Part shown: positions 15,936-24,340 of the stretch, piece by piece | Position numbering within the stretch: position 1 is the stretch's first letter | Layout of the letters: each line of letters begins with the position of its first letter | NCBI RefSeq assembly: GCF_026898115.1 | Contig: NZ_CP114036.1 | Location: 7,372,001 to 7,436,000, forward strand | Source of the DNA: Streptomyces sp. S465 | Lineage (GTDB): Bacteria > Actinomycetota > Actinomycetes > Streptomycetales > Streptomycetaceae | Direction: 5' to 3' | DNA: 64,000 bases | Made by a program: the position numbers and the translations under genes | The notes under the pieces: generated by a model | What the model was told of the DNA's origin: nothing | What the model saw: only the letters and a program-made list of their open reading frames with translations | The model's database searches: none

Positions 15936-17581
15936 CGCGGGCGGTGGGGACCTGGGGGGACTGGGCCGAACTGCTGCGCGTATCGGCCCTGTTCACCGTC
16001 CCCGGTGACGCCCTGGCAGGCGCGGCCGCGGCCGGCCGCGGCCCCAACCGGGGCACGGCGCTCGCGGTCTGCGCGTCGCTGTGTCTGTACGAGGCGGGCA
16101 TGGCGCTCAACGACTGGGCGGACCGGGACGTGGACGCCGTGGAACGCCCCGGCCGCCCACTGCCGTCGGGCCGTATCGCCCCGGTCGCGGCGCTGACCGC
16201 CGCGACCGGGCTGACCGCCGCCGGACTGGCCTGCGCCGCCGCCGCGGGCCGCCCGGCCCTCGCCACGGCTACGGCCCTGGCGGGCACGGTGTGGGCGTAC
16301 GACCTGGGGCTGAAGAACACCCCCGCGGGCCCGCCCGCCATGGCCGCGACCCGCGCGCTCGACCTCCTACTCGGCGCCACGGCCTCCGCCGGTCACCTGC
16401 GCCCGGCCCTGCGTCCGGCCGTCCTCCTGGGCGCCCACACCCTCGCGGTGACCACGGTCTCCCGGCGGGAGGCGGTCGGCGGCTCCTCGACGGCGCCCCT
16501 CGGCGCACTCGCGGCGGCAGCGGCGATCGCCTGGACCGCCACCCGTCACCCACCCCGCCCCGCCGCAACCCCGACCGGCGCGGGACCCGACCGCGTAGTG
16601 GGCCGCCACGCGGCGGTCGCGGCCGCACCCGGGGCCACCGCGCCGGAGCGTGGCCCGGCTGCCGGTGTCGCCGTCAGCCGGGCGCTCGCTCGCCTGCTGA
16701 GCCAGGGTGCGGGGAAGGCGCGGCGTGGTGGCCCGTCGGGGGGACTCGCCGAGGTCGTCCTGGTGGCCCCCGCCCCCATGAGGGGCAGCCCACCGGGTGG
16801 GCGGCGGACCGCCCGTCGCCCCTCCGTGGGACCCGACCGCGTAGTGGGCCGCTCCGCGGCGGTCGCGGCCGCGGCAGGGGTCGGCAGCGCGGTTGGCCGG
16901 AGAATCGCTCGTGCGGGGGGCCAGGGTGCGCGGGCGCGGCGTGGTGGCCCGTCGGGGCGACTCGCCGGGGTCGTCCTGGCGGCCCCCGCCCCCATGAGGG
17001 GCAGCCCACCGGGTGGGCGGCGGACCGCCCGTCGCCCCTCCGTGGGACCCGACCGCGTAGTGGGCCGCTCCGCGGTGGTCGCGGCCGCGGCAGGCGTCGG
17101 CAGCGCGGTTGGCCGGAGAATCGCTCGTGCGGGGGGCCAGGACGCGCAGTCGCGGCGGGGCGGCCCGTCGGGGCGACTCGCCGGGGCCGCCGTGGCGGGC
17201 ATGGCCACCGGCGTGGCCAAGCGACATGCGGTGGCCACAGCCCGCACCGGGCGCGGTGGCTCACCGGCGGGGTGGCCCGCCCGGCGGGCCACCCCGGGCG
17301 CGCGCGCTTGGCACCGCACGCGATCGACGAGCCGCTTCGCGGCCGTCGCGGGGGCCGTACTCGCCGGGGGGTACGTCGCCACGGTCGCCCGGCCGTTGGC
17401 GCACGCCGCGCTCAACCCCTCCCCGTACCTCCTCCAGCGCGCCGTCGGCAGTGGCATCCGCGCGACGATCCCGCTTCAGGCCGTACTCGCCTCCCGCGCC
17501 GGGGCGCACCGTACGGCCGCCGGACTGCTCGCGCTCGTACCCGTCGCCCGCCGGCTGGCGAGAAAGGTGAGCGCGACATGA
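15932..17581 (+). CDS. eboC: EboC-like UbiA-family prenyltransferase with a repeat insertion
   Basis: 549 residues, against about 300 for the family. The UbiA core is in two parts. Residues 1-205 hold several hydrophobic helices, the first Asp-rich motif NDWADRDVDAVERPGRPLPS and a reduced second one (WAYDLGLKNT). Residues about 470-549 hold the last helices (AGGYVATVARPLAHAALN). Between them is an Arg/Gly/Pro-rich stretch coded by tandem repeats. UbiA enzymes transfer prenyl chains at the membrane; in ebo clusters EboC is linked to moving a metabolite across the cytoplasmic membrane. Whether the expanded protein folds is open. It overlaps both neighbours by ATGA. Confidence 0.85.
   Translation: MTRAVGTWGDWAELLRVSALFTVPGDALAGAAAAGRGPNRGTALAVCASLCLYEAGMALNDWADRDVDAVERPGRPLPSGRIAPVAALTAATGLTAAGLACAAAAGRPALATATALAGTVWAYDLGLKNTPAGPPAMAATRALDLLLGATASAGHLRPALRPAVLLGAHTLAVTTVSRREAVGGSSTAPLGALAAAAAIAWTATRHPPRPAATPTGAGPDRVVGRHAAVAAAPGATAPERGPAAGVAVSRALARLLSQGAGKARRGGPSGGLAEVVLVAPAPMRGSPPGGRRTARRPSVGPDRVVGRSAAVAAAAGVGSAVGRRIARAGGQGARARRGGPSGRLAGVVLAAPAPMRGSPPGGRRTARRPSVGPDRVVGRSAVVAAAAGVGSAVGRRIARAGGQDAQSRRGGPSGRLAGAAVAGMATGVAKRHAVATARTGRGGSPAGWPARRATPGARAWHRTRSTSRFAAVAGAVLAGGYVATVARPLAHAALNPSPYLLQRAVGSGIRATIPLQAVLASRAGAHRTAAGLLALVPVARRLARKVSAT
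16582..17190 (+). repeat. Three in-frame 216-246 bp tandem repeats inside eboC
   Basis: Copies begin with GGGACCCGACCGCGTAGTGG at 16582, 16828 and 17044. The spacings, 246 and 216 bp, are both multiples of three, and the third copy breaks off near 17190. Copies 2 and 3 are almost identical (shared GTCGGCAGCGCGGTTGGCCG and CCCATGAGGGGCAGCCCACC), which means recent duplication. The encoded peptide contains PAPMRGSPPGGRRTARRPSV, polar and unlike a prenyltransferase loop. Confidence 0.88.
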
Positions 17582-18462
17582 GCCGCCCCACCCCGGAAAC
17601 CCTCCGCTTCGCCTACGGCACCAACGGTCTGACCGACCTCCGCCTGACCGACGCCCTCGCGCTGCTCGCCGACCTCGGCTACGACGGCGTCTCGCTGACC
17701 CTCGACCACATGCACCTCGACCCACTCGCCCCGGACCTCGCCTCCCGCACCCGCCGCGTCGCGCGCGACCTCGGGCGGCTCGGCCTCGGTGTCGCGATCG
17801 AGACCGGCGCCCGGTACGTCCTCGACGCCCGGCGCAAGCACCACCCCACCCTTCTCGACCCGGACCCCGAGGCCCGCGGCGCCCGCGTCGATCTGCTGCT
17901 GACGGCCGTCCGGGTGGCCGCCGACCTCGGGGCGCCGGCCGTGCACTGCTTCAGCGGAGTGCTGCCACCCGGTGAGTCGGAGCGGACGGCGTGGCGGCGG
18001 CTGGCGGACGCCATCGGGCCGGTGACCGACGCCGCCGGGGCGGCGGGCGTGGCCCTGGCGATCGAGCCGGAGCCGGGGCATCTCCTCGCCGACCTCGCCG
18101 GATTCCACCGGCTGCGCACGGCGCTCGGCGACCCGGCGGCCCTCGGCCTCACCCTCGACATCGGCCACTGCCAGTGCCTGGAACCGGCCCCGCCCGCCGA
18201 GTGCGTCCGCACGGCGGCGCCGTGGGTGCGGCATGTACAGATCGAGGACATGCGGCGCGGGGTCCATGAGCATCTGCCCTTCGGCGACGGAGAGATCGAC
18301 TTCCCGCCCGTGCTGGAGGCGCTGCGCGCCACGGGCTACCGGGGGCTCGTCGGCGTCGAACTGCCTCGCCATTCACACGCCGGTCCCGAACTGGCCCGCA
18401 CCTCCCTGCGCTTCCTCCGGGACGCCGAACGGGCCGCGATCGAGGGAGGCGTCCGGTGCTGA
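17578..18462 (+). CDS. Xylose-isomerase-like TIM-barrel protein of the ebo operon
   Basis: 294 residues; ATG 17578 overlaps the eboC stop and follows AGAAAGG. Sugar phosphate isomerase/epimerase family: LRFAYGTNGLTDLRLTDALAL, LGYDGVSLTLDHMHLDP, VAIETGARYVLD, APAVHCFSGVLPPG, VALAIEPEPGHL, LGLTLDIGHCQCLEP, RHVQIEDMRRGVHEHLPFGDG, VGVELPRHSHAGP. The Glu/Asp/His/Glu residues of a metal-dependent barrel are all there. A TIM-barrel partner is usual in ebo clusters; its reaction is not known. Confidence 0.88.
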   Translation: MSRPTPETLRFAYGTNGLTDLRLTDALALLADLGYDGVSLTLDHMHLDPLAPDLASRTRRVARDLGRLGLGVAIETGARYVLDARRKHHPTLLDPDPEARGARVDLLLTAVRVAADLGAPAVHCFSGVLPPGESERTAWRRLADAIGPVTDAAGAAGVALAIEPEPGHLLADLAGFHRLRTALGDPAALGLTLDIGHCQCLEPAPPAECVRTAAPWVRHVQIEDMRRGVHEHLPFGDGEIDFPPVLEALRATGYRGLVGVELPRHSHAGPELARTSLRFLRDAERAAIEGGVRC

Positions 18463-19643
18463 CCCCGAGGGAACTGCGCGCCACGGTGGAGAAGCGCCTG
18501 GACGAGGCCGGACGCGCCTGGCTGGACCGGGCCCTGACGGAAGCCGTGAAAGCGGCGCACACCGGCCCGCAGCCCGGCGCTTCGGGTCCCGCCCGCTGGG
18601 AGCTGGACTTCGCCTCCGCCGGCCGCCACGTCCGCCCCACACATGCCCGGCAGGCCGGGAACACGCAGCGGCCCGAAGGCACCCCCGAGACCTGCGAGGC
18701 TCGCGACGCACGTGGGGCCCCGGGCGCTCGCGAGGCCTCGGGTGTCCGTGAGGTCTTGGGTGCCCCGGAGGTGCCGGGTGCCCCCGAGGTGCCGGGCGCT
18801 TGCGATGCCAGCGAGGCTCGCGACGCGCGTGAGGCCCCGGGCACTTGCGATGCCCCGGGCGTCCGTGAGGCCCTGGGTGCCCCCGAGGTGCCGGGTGCCC
18901 CCGAGGCCCCGGGCGCTCGCGATGCCAGCGAGGCTCGCGACGCGCGTGAGGTCCCGGGCGCTCGCGAGGCCCCGGGCGCTCGCGATGTCAGCGGGGCGCG
19001 CGATGTGCGTGAGGCCCGCGTGGCCCCGGACGCCCGCGAAGCCCACGGCAGCCGCGGACCCCACGGCGCCCGAGAGGCCCGAGACGCCGGGGCGGCACCG
19101 GATCTCCCCGACGCCGTCCGCGTCCTGCTCCTGCACGCCGCCAACGTGGACGCTCGTACAGCCGTGAGGCTGTACGCGCACGGCACCGGTGCCGAGCGCC
19201 GCGCCGTGCTCCTCGCGCTGCCGTATCTACGTATCGACGGGGCGGACGCCGTCCCCCTCGTCGAGGACGCCCTGCGGACCAACGACACCCGGCTCGTGGC
19301 GGCCGCCGTCGGCCCGTACGCCGCCCGCCACCTCTCCCCGCACAGCTGGCGGCAGGCCGTGCTGAAGTGCCTGTTCACCGGCGTCCCGCTGACCGCCGTC
19401 GCCGACTGGGAGCGCCGTGCGCGCGGCGACGCCGAGCTGGCCCGCATGCTCACCGACTACGCCCGCGAGCGCACCGCCGCCGGCCGCCCCGTACCCGGCG
19501 ACCTCGACCCCGTACTGGCCCGGACCCGCGCCCCGCTCGGCGAGGAGCCCCTGACCCGAGCCCTGCCCCGCGAAGAGCCCCTGACCCGAGCCCTGTCCCG
19601 AGAGGCGTCCCTGCCCCGCGCCGTGTCCCGCGAGGAGTCCTGA
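18456..19643 (+). CDS. eboA: EboA-domain protein with a repeat-expanded middle
   Basis: 395 residues from GTG 18456, overlapping the previous gene by 7 bp. Residues 1-70 (LRATVEKRLDEAGRAWLDRA, ARWELDFASAGRHV) and 215-375 (VLLLHAANVDARTAVRLYAH, RRAVLLALPYLRIDGADAVP, LVAAAVGPYAARHLSPHSWR, QAVLKCLFTGVPL) are the two halves of the helical EboA domain. Residues about 75-205 are Ala/Arg/Glu/Gly/Pro repeats. EboA is the marker protein of ebo clusters; its biochemical role is unknown. The C-terminal EEPLTRALPR and EEPLTRALSR also repeat. Confidence 0.85.
   Translation: MLTPRELRATVEKRLDEAGRAWLDRALTEAVKAAHTGPQPGASGPARWELDFASAGRHVRPTHARQAGNTQRPEGTPETCEARDARGAPGAREASGVREVLGAPEVPGAPEVPGACDASEARDAREAPGTCDAPGVREALGAPEVPGAPEAPGARDASEARDAREVPGAREAPGARDVSGARDVREARVAPDAREAHGSRGPHGAREARDAGAAPDLPDAVRVLLLHAANVDARTAVRLYAHGTGAERRAVLLALPYLRIDGADAVPLVEDALRTNDTRLVAAAVGPYAARHLSPHSWRQAVLKCLFTGVPLTAVADWERRARGDAELARMLTDYARERTAAGRPVPGDLDPVLARTRAPLGEEPLTRALPREEPLTRALSREASLPRAVSREES
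18690..19080 (+). repeat. In-frame repeats inside eboA
   Basis: An array coding for peptides such as GVREVLGAPEVPGAPEVPGA and DASEARDAREAPG. A long unit repeats with a 117-bp (39-codon) period, as GTCCGTGAGG at 18744 and 18861 shows, and shorter 18-bp units (GCGCTCGCGAGGCCCCGG) are nested in it. The frame is kept throughout and interrupts a conserved domain. Confidence 0.8.
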
Positions 19644-20581
19644 TGCGCATCTTCGATCCCCACATCCATATGACCTCCCGCACCACCGACGACTACGAGG
19701 CCATGTACGCCGCGGGGGTGCGCGCCGTCGTCGAGCCGTCCTTCTGGCTCGGGCAGCCCCGCACCTCGCCCGCCAGCTTCTACGACTACTTCGACTCCCT
19801 CCTCGGCTGGGAGCCCTTCCGGGCCGCCCAGCACGGCATCGCCCACCACTGCACCCTGGCCCTCAACCCCAAGGAGGCCAACGACCAGCGCTGCGTCCCC
19901 GTCCTGGACGAGCTGCCGCGCTACCTCGTCAAGGACGGCGTCGTGGCCGTGGGCGAGATCGGCTACGACTCGATGACCCCCGCCGAGGACGCCGCCCTCG
20001 CCGCCCAGCTCCAGCTCGCCGCCGAGCACGGTCTGCCCGCCCTCGTCCACACCCCGCACCGCGACAAGCTCGCCGGTCTGCGGCGCACCCTCGACGTCGT
20101 CCGGGAGTCCGCGCTGCCCCCCGACCGCGTCCTGGTCGACCACCTCAACGAGACCACCGTCGAAGAGGCCAAGGACAGCGGCTGCTGGCTGGGCTTCTCC
20201 GTCTATCCGGACACCAAGATGGACGAGGAGCGGATGGTCGCGATCCTGCGCGCGTACGGGCCCGAGCGGGTGCTGGTCAACTCCGCCGCCGACTGGGGGC
20301 GGAGCGATCCGCTCAAGACCCGCAAGGTCGGTGACCTGATGCGCGCCGAGGGTTTCGCCGAGGACGACATCGACCTGGTGTTGTGGCGCAATCCGGTCGC
20401 GTTCTACGGGCTCAGCGGCCGTCTGGACCTGGACCTCGACAGCGAGGAGACCGCGGCCACCGCCACCCACGAGGGCAACTCCATCCTGCGCGGCGGCGCC
20501 CCGGCCACCCCGGCCCCCTCGACCCCGGCCACCCCGGCAACCCCGGTCACCCCAGCAGCCGCCGCGTCGACGGGACGGTGA
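19643..20581 (+). CDS. eboB: EboB-like TatD-family metal-dependent hydrolase
   Basis: 312 residues; ATG 19643 overlaps the eboA stop (TGATG) with GAGGAG in front. Amidohydrolase-type barrel: FDPHIHMTSRTTDDYEAM (the HxH metal motif), HHCTLALNPKEAND, VVAVGEIGYDSMTPAED (Glu ligand), LPALVHTPHRDK, VLVDHLNETTVEE, VLVNSAADWGRSDPL (Asp). The last 40 residues are a Pro/Ala/Thr tail with ATPAPSTPATPATPVTPAA. A hydrolase acting on the cluster's unknown metabolite. Confidence 0.88.
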   Translation: MRIFDPHIHMTSRTTDDYEAMYAAGVRAVVEPSFWLGQPRTSPASFYDYFDSLLGWEPFRAAQHGIAHHCTLALNPKEANDQRCVPVLDELPRYLVKDGVVAVGEIGYDSMTPAEDAALAAQLQLAAEHGLPALVHTPHRDKLAGLRRTLDVVRESALPPDRVLVDHLNETTVEEAKDSGCWLGFSVYPDTKMDEERMVAILRAYGPERVLVNSAADWGRSDPLKTRKVGDLMRAEGFAEDDIDLVLWRNPVAFYGLSGRLDLDLDSEETAATATHEGNSILRGGAPATPAPSTPATPATPVTPAAAASTGR

Positions 20582-20588
20582 GTACCCC

Positions 20589-21767
20589 ATGCGCTTCCGC
20601 CACCCCGACGGCTCCACCGTCCACCTCGCGTACTGCACCAACGTCCACCCCGCCGAGGACCTCGGCGGCGTCCTGGAGCAACTGAAACTGCACTGCGAAC
20701 CAGTGCGCCGCCGCCTGGGCCGCGACCGGCTCGGCATCGGCCTGTGGCTGGCCCGCGAGGCCGCCCGCGCCCTCAGCGCCGATCCCGCCGAACTGCGCCG
20801 GCTGCGCACCGCGCTGGACACCCGTGGCCTGGAGGTGGTCACCCTCAACGGCTTCCCCTACCAGGGGTTCGGCGCCCAGGAGGTCAAGTACCGCGTCTAC
20901 ACACCGGACTGGACCGACCCGGAGCGGCTGGAGCACACCACCCACCTGGCCCGGCTGCTGGCCGCGCTGCTGCCCGACGACATCGCCGACGGCTCCGTCT
21001 CCACCCTGCCGCTGGCCTGGCGCACCCCCTTCGACGCCGACCGGGCCCGCACCGCCCGCCGCCACCTCACCACCCTCGCCCAGCGGCTCGACGCCATCCA
21101 GGAGCTCACCGGGCGCTCCGTCCGCATCGGCCTGGAGCCCGAGCCCGGCTGCACCGTCGAGACGACCGCGCAGGCCATCGAGGCGCTCACCGGGCCCGGC
21201 GGTCCGCCCCTGGAGCGCATCGGCGTCTGCCTGGACACCTGCCATCTCGCGACGCAGTTCGAGGATCCGCACGCGGCCGTCGACGCGCTCACCGCCGCCG
21301 GGGTCCCCGTCGTCAAGGCGCAACTGTCCGCCGCGCTGCACGCCGAGGACCCGGGCCGGCCCGCCGTACGGGAAGCCCTCGCGGCCTTCGCCGAGCCCCG
21401 CTTCCTCCACCAGACCCGCACCCGGGCCGCCGAAGGCGGCGTCCACGGCACCGACGACCTCGACCAGGCGCTGGCCGGCGGGCTCGACGACACCGCGCCC
21501 TGGCGGTCCCACTTCCACGTGCCGCTGCACGCCCCGCCCGAGCCCCCGCTCACCTCCACCCTCCCCGTGCTCGCCGACGCCCTCGCCCGCCTCGTCGGCG
21601 GGCCCGCCCCGCTGACCCGCCACCTGGAGGTGGAGACCTACACCTGGCAGGCGCTCCCGTCCGAGCTGCGGCCCCGCACCCGCGACCGGCTCGCCGACGG
21701 CATCGCCGCCGAACTGGCCCTCGCCCGCGATCTGCTCACCGACCTCGGCCTCAAGGAGCTGCCATGA
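20589..21767 (+). CDS. eboE: Metabolite traffic protein EboE (TIM-barrel)
   Basis: 392 residues. The family opening is clear (HLAYCTNVHPAEDLGGVLEQ), followed by LGIGLWLAREAARAL, VVTLNGFPYQGFGAQEVKY, SVSTLPLAWRTPFD, IGLEPEPGCTVETT, GVCLDTCHLATQFEDP, VPVVKAQLSAALH and HLEVETYTWQALP. In scytonemin-producing cyanobacteria ebo genes are linked to delivering a precursor to the periplasm; the molecule handled here is unknown. A short spacer separates it from eboB, and its stop overlaps eboF. Confidence 0.9.
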   Translation: MRFRHPDGSTVHLAYCTNVHPAEDLGGVLEQLKLHCEPVRRRLGRDRLGIGLWLAREAARALSADPAELRRLRTALDTRGLEVVTLNGFPYQGFGAQEVKYRVYTPDWTDPERLEHTTHLARLLAALLPDDIADGSVSTLPLAWRTPFDADRARTARRHLTTLAQRLDAIQELTGRSVRIGLEPEPGCTVETTAQAIEALTGPGGPPLERIGVCLDTCHLATQFEDPHAAVDALTAAGVPVVKAQLSAALHAEDPGRPAVREALAAFAEPRFLHQTRTRAAEGGVHGTDDLDQALAGGLDDTAPWRSHFHVPLHAPPEPPLTSTLPVLADALARLVGGPAPLTRHLEVETYTWQALPSELRPRTRDRLADGIAAELALARDLLTDLGLKELP

Positions 21768-23224
21768 GCGACAGGAGCGACGTGAACGCTGACCTGGGCC
21801 ACGTCAGCGACGCGCGCACCGGACCACGCCCGACCCCCCTCCTCGTCCTCGACGTCGTCGGGCTCACCCCACGCCTGCTGGACCACATGCCGCGCCTCAA
21901 AGCGCTCGCCCGGTCCGGCTCGCACGCGGCGCTGGGCACCGTACTGCCCGCCGTCACCTGCGCCGCCCAGTCGACGTTCCTCACCGGCACCACCCCCGCC
22001 GAGCACGGCATCGTCGGCAACGGCTGGTACTTCCGCGAGCTGGGCGAGGTGCTGTTGTGGCGGCAGCACAACGGGCTCGTCGGCGGCGACAAGCTGTGGG
22101 ACGCCGCCCGCCGTGTCCACCCGGGCTACACCGTGGCCAACGTCTGCTGGTGGTACGCGATGGGTTCGGACACCGACATCACCGTCACCCCGCGCCCCGT
22201 CTACTACGCCGACGGCCGCAAGGAGCCGGACTGCTACACCCGGCCCCCCGAACTGCACGACGAGCTCACCGAGAAGTTCGGCACCTTCCCCCTCTTCCAC
22301 TTCTGGGGCCCCGGTGCCGACCTGGTCTCCTCGCGGTGGATCATCGACGCCACCCGCCACATCCTGCGCACCCGCCCCACCGATCTGGTCCTGGCCTACC
22401 TTCCGCACCTGGACTACGACCTCCAGCGGTACGGCCCCGACGATCCCCGCGCCCACACCGCCGCCGCCGAGCTCGACGCCGCCCTCGGCCCGCTGCTCGA
22501 CGACGCCACCGCCCGCGGCCGCACCGTCGTCGCGCTGTCCGAATACGGCATCACCCGGGTCTCCCGGCCCGTGGACATCAACCGGGCGCTGCGCCGCGCC
22601 GGGCTGCTGGAGGTGCACACCCAGGACGGCATGGAGTATCTGGACCCCGGCGCCTCCCGGGCCTTCGCGGTCGCCGACCACCAGCTGGCCCATGTGTACG
22701 TGCGCCGCGCCGAGGACCTCGACGCCACCCGCACCGCCCTGGCCGGTGTCCCGGGGATCGCCGAACTCCTCGACGACGCGGGCAAGAAGGCCCACGGCCT
22801 GGACCATCCCCGCTCCGGGGAGCTGGTCGCGGTCGCCGCGCCGGACGCCTGGTTCACGTACTACTACTGGCTCGACGACGCCCGCGCCCCCGACTTCGCC
22901 CAGCTGGTGGAGATCCACCGCAAGCCCGGCTACGACCCGGCCGAGCTGTTCATGGACCCCAAGGACCCCTATGTGCGGGTGCGGGCCGCCACCGCGCTGG
23001 CCCGCAAGAAGACCGGGATGCGCTACCGCATGGCCGTCGTCCCGCTCGACCCCGCCCCGGTGCGCGGCAGCCACGGCCGCCTCCCGGACCGCGACGAGGA
23101 CGGGCCCGTCCTGCTCTGCTCCCGGCCCGGCGCGGTCGGCGGCCGGGTGGCCGCCACCGATGTGAAGACCCTGCTCCTCCGACTCGCCGGCCTGACGAAC
23201 CCGACCCCAGGAGACACCCCGTGA
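21764..23224 (+). CDS. eboF: EboF-like alkaline phosphatase / nucleotide pyrophosphatase superfamily protein
   Basis: 486 residues; ATG 21764 lies in an ATGA overlap with GGAG upstream. The phosphodiesterase/phosphopentomutase-like fold is seen in LLVLDVVGLTPRLLDHMP (first metal Asp), LPAVTCAAQSTFLTGTTPAE (Thr nucleophile region), HGIVGNGWYFRE, LAYLPHLDYDLQRYGPDDP (Asp/His), LSEYGITRV and AVADHQLAHVYV (His). No signal peptide, so cytoplasmic. Should remove phosphate or a nucleotide from the cluster product. Confidence 0.87.
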   Translation: MSDRSDVNADLGHVSDARTGPRPTPLLVLDVVGLTPRLLDHMPRLKALARSGSHAALGTVLPAVTCAAQSTFLTGTTPAEHGIVGNGWYFRELGEVLLWRQHNGLVGGDKLWDAARRVHPGYTVANVCWWYAMGSDTDITVTPRPVYYADGRKEPDCYTRPPELHDELTEKFGTFPLFHFWGPGADLVSSRWIIDATRHILRTRPTDLVLAYLPHLDYDLQRYGPDDPRAHTAAAELDAALGPLLDDATARGRTVVALSEYGITRVSRPVDINRALRRAGLLEVHTQDGMEYLDPGASRAFAVADHQLAHVYVRRAEDLDATRTALAGVPGIAELLDDAGKKAHGLDHPRSGELVAVAAPDAWFTYYYWLDDARAPDFAQLVEIHRKPGYDPAELFMDPKDPYVRVRAATALARKKTGMRYRMAVVPLDPAPVRGSHGRLPDRDEDGPVLLCSRPGAVGGRVAATDVKTLLLRLAGLTNPTPGDTP

Positions 23225-24303
23225 AGAGCGCCCACGACCACCCCGAACTGGCCGAGACCCTCCGCCGCCGCAGATTCCTCGGCGTCGCCGCGGGCGCCAC
23301 GGCCGCCACCCTGCTCGGCACGGCCACGGCCACGGCCACCGAGAACACCGCCACCGGGAACACCGCCTCGGGAAAAGCCGCCGCCGAGAACACCACTGCC
23401 GCCCAGCGCGGCCGGGGCGGTCCGCTGGTGCCCCGCGGCCATCTCGGCATCCAGCTCTACACCCTCCGCGACCAGGTGCAGTCCATCGGCTTCGCCCGGG
23501 TCTTCCAGGAGCTGGCCCGGTACGGCTACGACCAGGTGGAGTTCGCCGGATACACCCAGGGGTCGGCGGGCGCCATCACCCTGGGGCAGCTGAAGCGGCT
23601 GATGCGGGACCACGGGCTGCGCGGTATCGGCAGCCACGTCGGCTACTACTCCGACGATCCGAAGGCGTACACCTTCGCCACCAACCTCACCCAGGTGCTC
23701 GACGACGCCGAGGCGCTGGGCCTGCCGAACGTGGGCACCGCCTCGGGGCCCTGGCGCTACGGCACCACGGTGGACGGCTGGAAGCGCTGTGCGGAGGAGT
23801 TCAACACCTACGGCGCGGCGGCCAAGGCGCGCGGACTGAAGTTCTACCAGCACAACCACGCCGAGGAGTTCTCCTTCGCCACCGACCGGCCGGACGTCCG
23901 GCTCTACGACGTGCTGCTCGCCGAGACCGACCCGGAGCTGGTCCACCTGGAGATGGACATCTACTGGGCGTACGTGGCCCAGTACCGCTTCGGCAGGAAG
24001 GCCGACGGCTCCCCGGCGCCCTTCGAGCCGCTGGACTACGTGGTGCGCGCCCCGCACCGCTATCCGCTCTTCCACGTGAAGGACGGCGAACACGACGAGA
24101 CCGTCCCCGACGGCTACCGGATGGTGGACGTCGGGGACGGTGACATCGACTACCGCCGTTTCCTGACCGCGGTCGGCAGGACCCATGGCGGGCGCCGTGA
24201 CCACCACTGGATGGTGGAGCACGACCAGCCCGCCGATTCGCTCACCACCGCCCGCCGCTCGGCCCGCTACCTGCGGTCGCTGCGGTGCGGCGGACGGGGC
24301 TGA
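23221..24303 (+). CDS. Tat-exported TIM-barrel sugar isomerase/epimerase family protein
   Basis: 360 residues from GTG 23221, overlapping eboF. LRRRRFLGVAAGATAATLLG is a twin-arginine type signal, and a short low-complexity linker with TENTATGNTASGKAAAENTT follows it. The barrel has HLGIQLYTLRDQV, YGYDQVEFAGYTQ, GIGSHVGYYSD, FYQHNHAEEF, VHLEMDIYWAY and YPLFHVKDGEHDE with the family's Glu, Asp and His ligands. Export as a folded metalloenzyme is likely, so the operon has one barrel outside and others inside the cell. Last gene of the operon, convergent with the antiporter gene. Confidence 0.88.
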   Translation: MKSAHDHPELAETLRRRRFLGVAAGATAATLLGTATATATENTATGNTASGKAAAENTTAAQRGRGGPLVPRGHLGIQLYTLRDQVQSIGFARVFQELARYGYDQVEFAGYTQGSAGAITLGQLKRLMRDHGLRGIGSHVGYYSDDPKAYTFATNLTQVLDDAEALGLPNVGTASGPWRYGTTVDGWKRCAEEFNTYGAAAKARGLKFYQHNHAEEFSFATDRPDVRLYDVLLAETDPELVHLEMDIYWAYVAQYRFGRKADGSPAPFEPLDYVVRAPHRYPLFHVKDGEHDETVPDGYRMVDVGDGDIDYRRFLTAVGRTHGGRRDHHWMVEHDQPADSLTTARRSARYLRSLRCGGRG

Positions 24304-24340
24304 GCGAGGGCCCTGTCACCGGTCTCCGGGGACGGAACGG

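Noticed and set aside
12540..17190. Regular repeats that might suggest CRISPR arrays
   Set aside because: The units are adjacent or nearly so, have no unique spacers of constant length, and keep the reading frame of the genes that contain them; no cas genes are present.
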